6,453 bases of DNA from Dehalococcoidia bacterium (GTDB lineage Bacteria; Chloroflexota; Dehalococcoidia; GIF9; UBA5629). Numbering within the stretch: position 1 is the stretch's first letter; each line of letters starts with the position of its first letter. Position numbers and translations under genes: made by a program. Positions 5,417 to 6,453 of this stretch are shown piece after piece. Location of the stretch: contig JAUVVE010000050.1 of NCBI GenBank assembly GCA_030604795.1, positions 1 through 6,453 on the forward strand, read 5' to 3'. The notes under the pieces were generated by a model, which saw only the letters and a program-made list of their open reading frames with translations, was not told the DNA's origin and searched no databases.

Positions 5417-5447
5417 CAAAAAAGGACACCCTGAGAAGGGTGTCCTT
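5417..5447 (-). terminator. Rho-independent terminator of the OmpR-family regulator
   Basis: A perfect 11-bp stem (AAGGACACCCT pairing with AGGGTGTCCTT) with a 4-nt loop is followed on the minus strand by TTTTG, giving six T in a row with the end of the stem. It starts 37 nt after the regulator's stop codon. The other strand lacks a comparable T run, so it acts on minus-strand transcripts. Confidence 0.92.
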
Positions 5448-5484
5448 GCTATTGGCTTTGCTGTTTGGCCGTGTGGACTGAGCC

Positions 5485-6174
5485 CTAGTTTTTGAACTGG
5501 TAGCCGACACCGGGCACGGTTATGATGTGCTTCGGACTTGTCGGCTCAGGTTCGAGCTTAGTCCGCAGACGACGTACAAAGACGTGCACATACTGTCGTT
5601 CGTCCCTGTACTCGGCCCCCCATGCCCTGCTTAAGAGATAGGCATGAGTAAGCACCTTCCCGGCATTGAGGACGAATTCCTTTAGAAGGCAATATTCGGT
5701 TGGCGTTAATCTGACTTCGCGGTCGCCAACTGTTACCTTCCTTTCCACAAAGTTGACTGTGAGGTCACCGCTGGTAAAGGTGGGCTCAGCAGGTACACCA
5801 CTAGCAACGTCAGTGCGCCGAAAGACCGACCTGACCCTCGCCAGCAGTTCCTTAACGCCAAACGGCTTGGTGAGATAATCATCGGCACCGAAGTCAAGGC
5901 ACTCCACCTTGTCCTTCTCATCATCTCGAGCAGTGAGCATGATAATAGGGACCTGCGACCACTCGCGAACCCGGCGGCACACTTCGAAACCATCCATCTT
6001 GGGCATCACTATATCCAGGATTATCAGGTCGGGAGCTTCCTTTTCAACGGCCTCAAGCGCTTCAGCACCATCAAGAGCAGCTATTGTCTCGTAGCCCCCT
6101 GCTTGCAGGTTAGCTCGAAGGAGTTTCAACACCGCAAGGTCATCATCAACGATAAGAATACGTAGCCGCGCCAT
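5485..6174 (-). CDS. OmpR/PhoB-family DNA-binding response regulator
   Basis: 229 aa, typical for the family. The receiver (about 4-118) has D10-D12, phospho-acceptor D54 (LIILDIVMPKMDG), T81, Y100 and K103 (YLTKPF), so all switch residues are present. The winged-helix domain (about 133-228) contains LTPTEYCLLKEFVLNAGKVL, the recognition helix VHVFVRRLRTKLE, and the wing ending VPGVGYQF, as in KdpE/PhoB-like proteins. Such regulators bind direct repeats about 11 bp apart as head-to-tail dimers, exactly the pattern at both promoters in this window, so it is the prime candidate for controlling them. AAAGG lies about 10 nt before the ATG, a modest ribosome binding site. The gene has its own terminator. 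No cognate kinase is complete in the window; the truncated receiver protein upstream could belong to a hybrid kinase partner. Confidence 0.95.
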   Translation of the reverse strand: MARLRILIVDDDLAVLKLLRANLQAGGYETIAALDGAEALEAVEKEAPDLIILDIVMPKMDGFEVCRRVREWSQVPIIMLTARDDEKDKVECLDFGADDYLTKPFGVKELLARVRSVFRRTDVASGVPAEPTFTSGDLTVNFVERKVTVGDREVRLTPTEYCLLKEFVLNAGKVLTHAYLLSRAWGAEYRDERQYVHVFVRRLRTKLEPEPTSPKHIITVPGVGYQFKN

Positions 6175-6317
6175 AGTTCAGTTACCTTTGCAAAAGTTAA
6201 AGGTTAAAACCCAAAAGCCAAAATGACAAGTGAAAATGTAAAGATTATTCCTCCTCTTCAGAGCCGGATGGCTGAATTCCTTTTTGAATTTTGATTTGTA
6301 CCTTTGCATTTTACATT
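6175..6317. other. Intergenic spacer with opposed low-complexity arms
   Basis: An A-rich arm (6186-6243, words such as gcaaaag, gccaaaatg and gaaaatgtaaag) and a T-rich arm (6283-6330, including ttttacattt) flank a mixed centre of about 40 bases. The arms are loosely inverse to each other. An AGGAGGAA on the minus strand at 6246-6253 looks like a ribosome binding site but has no usable start codon after it. I see no clear promoter. Confidence 0.5.
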
Positions 6318-6453
6318 TCAGCTTTTGCTTTCCGTTAGTATTCGGTTTATTTCCTTCTCCAGCTGCTTGGTTTCAAAGGGTTTTGTAATGTACGGGGCTT
6401 TGGTCTTGGAGAGAAAGTTCGCCGTTTCCACCCCCATAACATCACCGGTGATG
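6318..6453 (-). CDS. C-terminal end of a receiver-domain protein (response regulator or hybrid kinase), 5' part outside window
   Basis: 44 codons and a TGA are visible in frame from the right edge. They read ITGDVMGVETANFLSKTKAP, then YITKPFETKQLEKEINRIL, then a short polar tail. TGD..., the FLSKTKAP helix and the KPF motif with its conserved lysine mark strands and helices 4-5 of a CheY-like receiver. The style 'TGD...FL.KT.AP...KPF' is common in receivers at the C-terminus of hybrid histidine kinases, but a single-domain regulator is equally possible. It is the next gene upstream of the OmpR-family regulator, 143 nt away in the same direction. Confidence 0.82.
   Translation of the reverse strand, partial: ITGDVMGVETANFLSKTKAPYITKPFETKQLEKEINRILTESKS

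Overview
This window looks like part of a bacterial chromosome with roughly balanced base composition. Every supportable gene is on the minus strand, so transcription runs from high to low coordinates. The gene mix (OmpR-type and HD-GYP response regulators, a PAS-less kinase-like protein, an RsbT-type ATPase, a SigA-like sigma factor and a subtilisin) and the low-complexity spacers built from words like 'aatgtaaa' and 'gcaaaag' remind me of uncultured Chloroflexota (Dehalococcoidia-like) genomes. That placement is an impression, not a demonstration.

Layout in the direction of transcription. (1) 6453-6318: the last 44 residues of a receiver domain that runs off the right edge. (2) 6174-5485: a complete OmpR/PhoB-family response regulator, closed by a strong intrinsic terminator at 5447-5417. 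(3) Just past the terminator, a promoter region carries four TTTAG/TTTCG boxes in helical phase (5403-5338). It is followed by two very small membrane-peptide genes (44 and 27 aa) not previously delimited, a 444-aa sigma-70 factor and an RsbT-like ATPase. (4) Overlapping the end of the RsbT-like gene is a decayed second sigma-factor gene (3166-2945): region 3 and the following linker are recognisable across a frameshift, region 4 is deleted, and the last 11 sense codons plus the 3' flank survive as a 75-nt direct repeat. (5) A repeat-rich spacer leads to a second copy of the four-box promoter (2653-2588). (6) That promoter precedes a secreted subtilisin, a histidine-kinase-like protein with a degenerate ATP site, and a receiver/HD-GYP response regulator cut by the left edge.

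The main result is that both operons start with the same promoter architecture: two pairs of boxes, 11 bp apart within each pair and 21 bp between the inner boxes, followed 11 nt later by a -10-like hexamer. This is the layout expected for tandem OmpR/PhoB-family dimers. The adjacent OmpR-type regulator is the obvious candidate. If so, one signal would induce a sigma factor, an RsbT-like switch protein, two membrane micropeptides, an exported protease and a c-di-GMP-linked regulator together. The box pattern and spacings are read directly from the sequence; the identity of the regulator and the stress-response reading are inference.

Two GHKL-fold proteins (the kinase-like protein and the RsbT-like protein) have lost residues normally needed for nucleotide binding, so signalling here may depend on protein interaction more than on catalysis.
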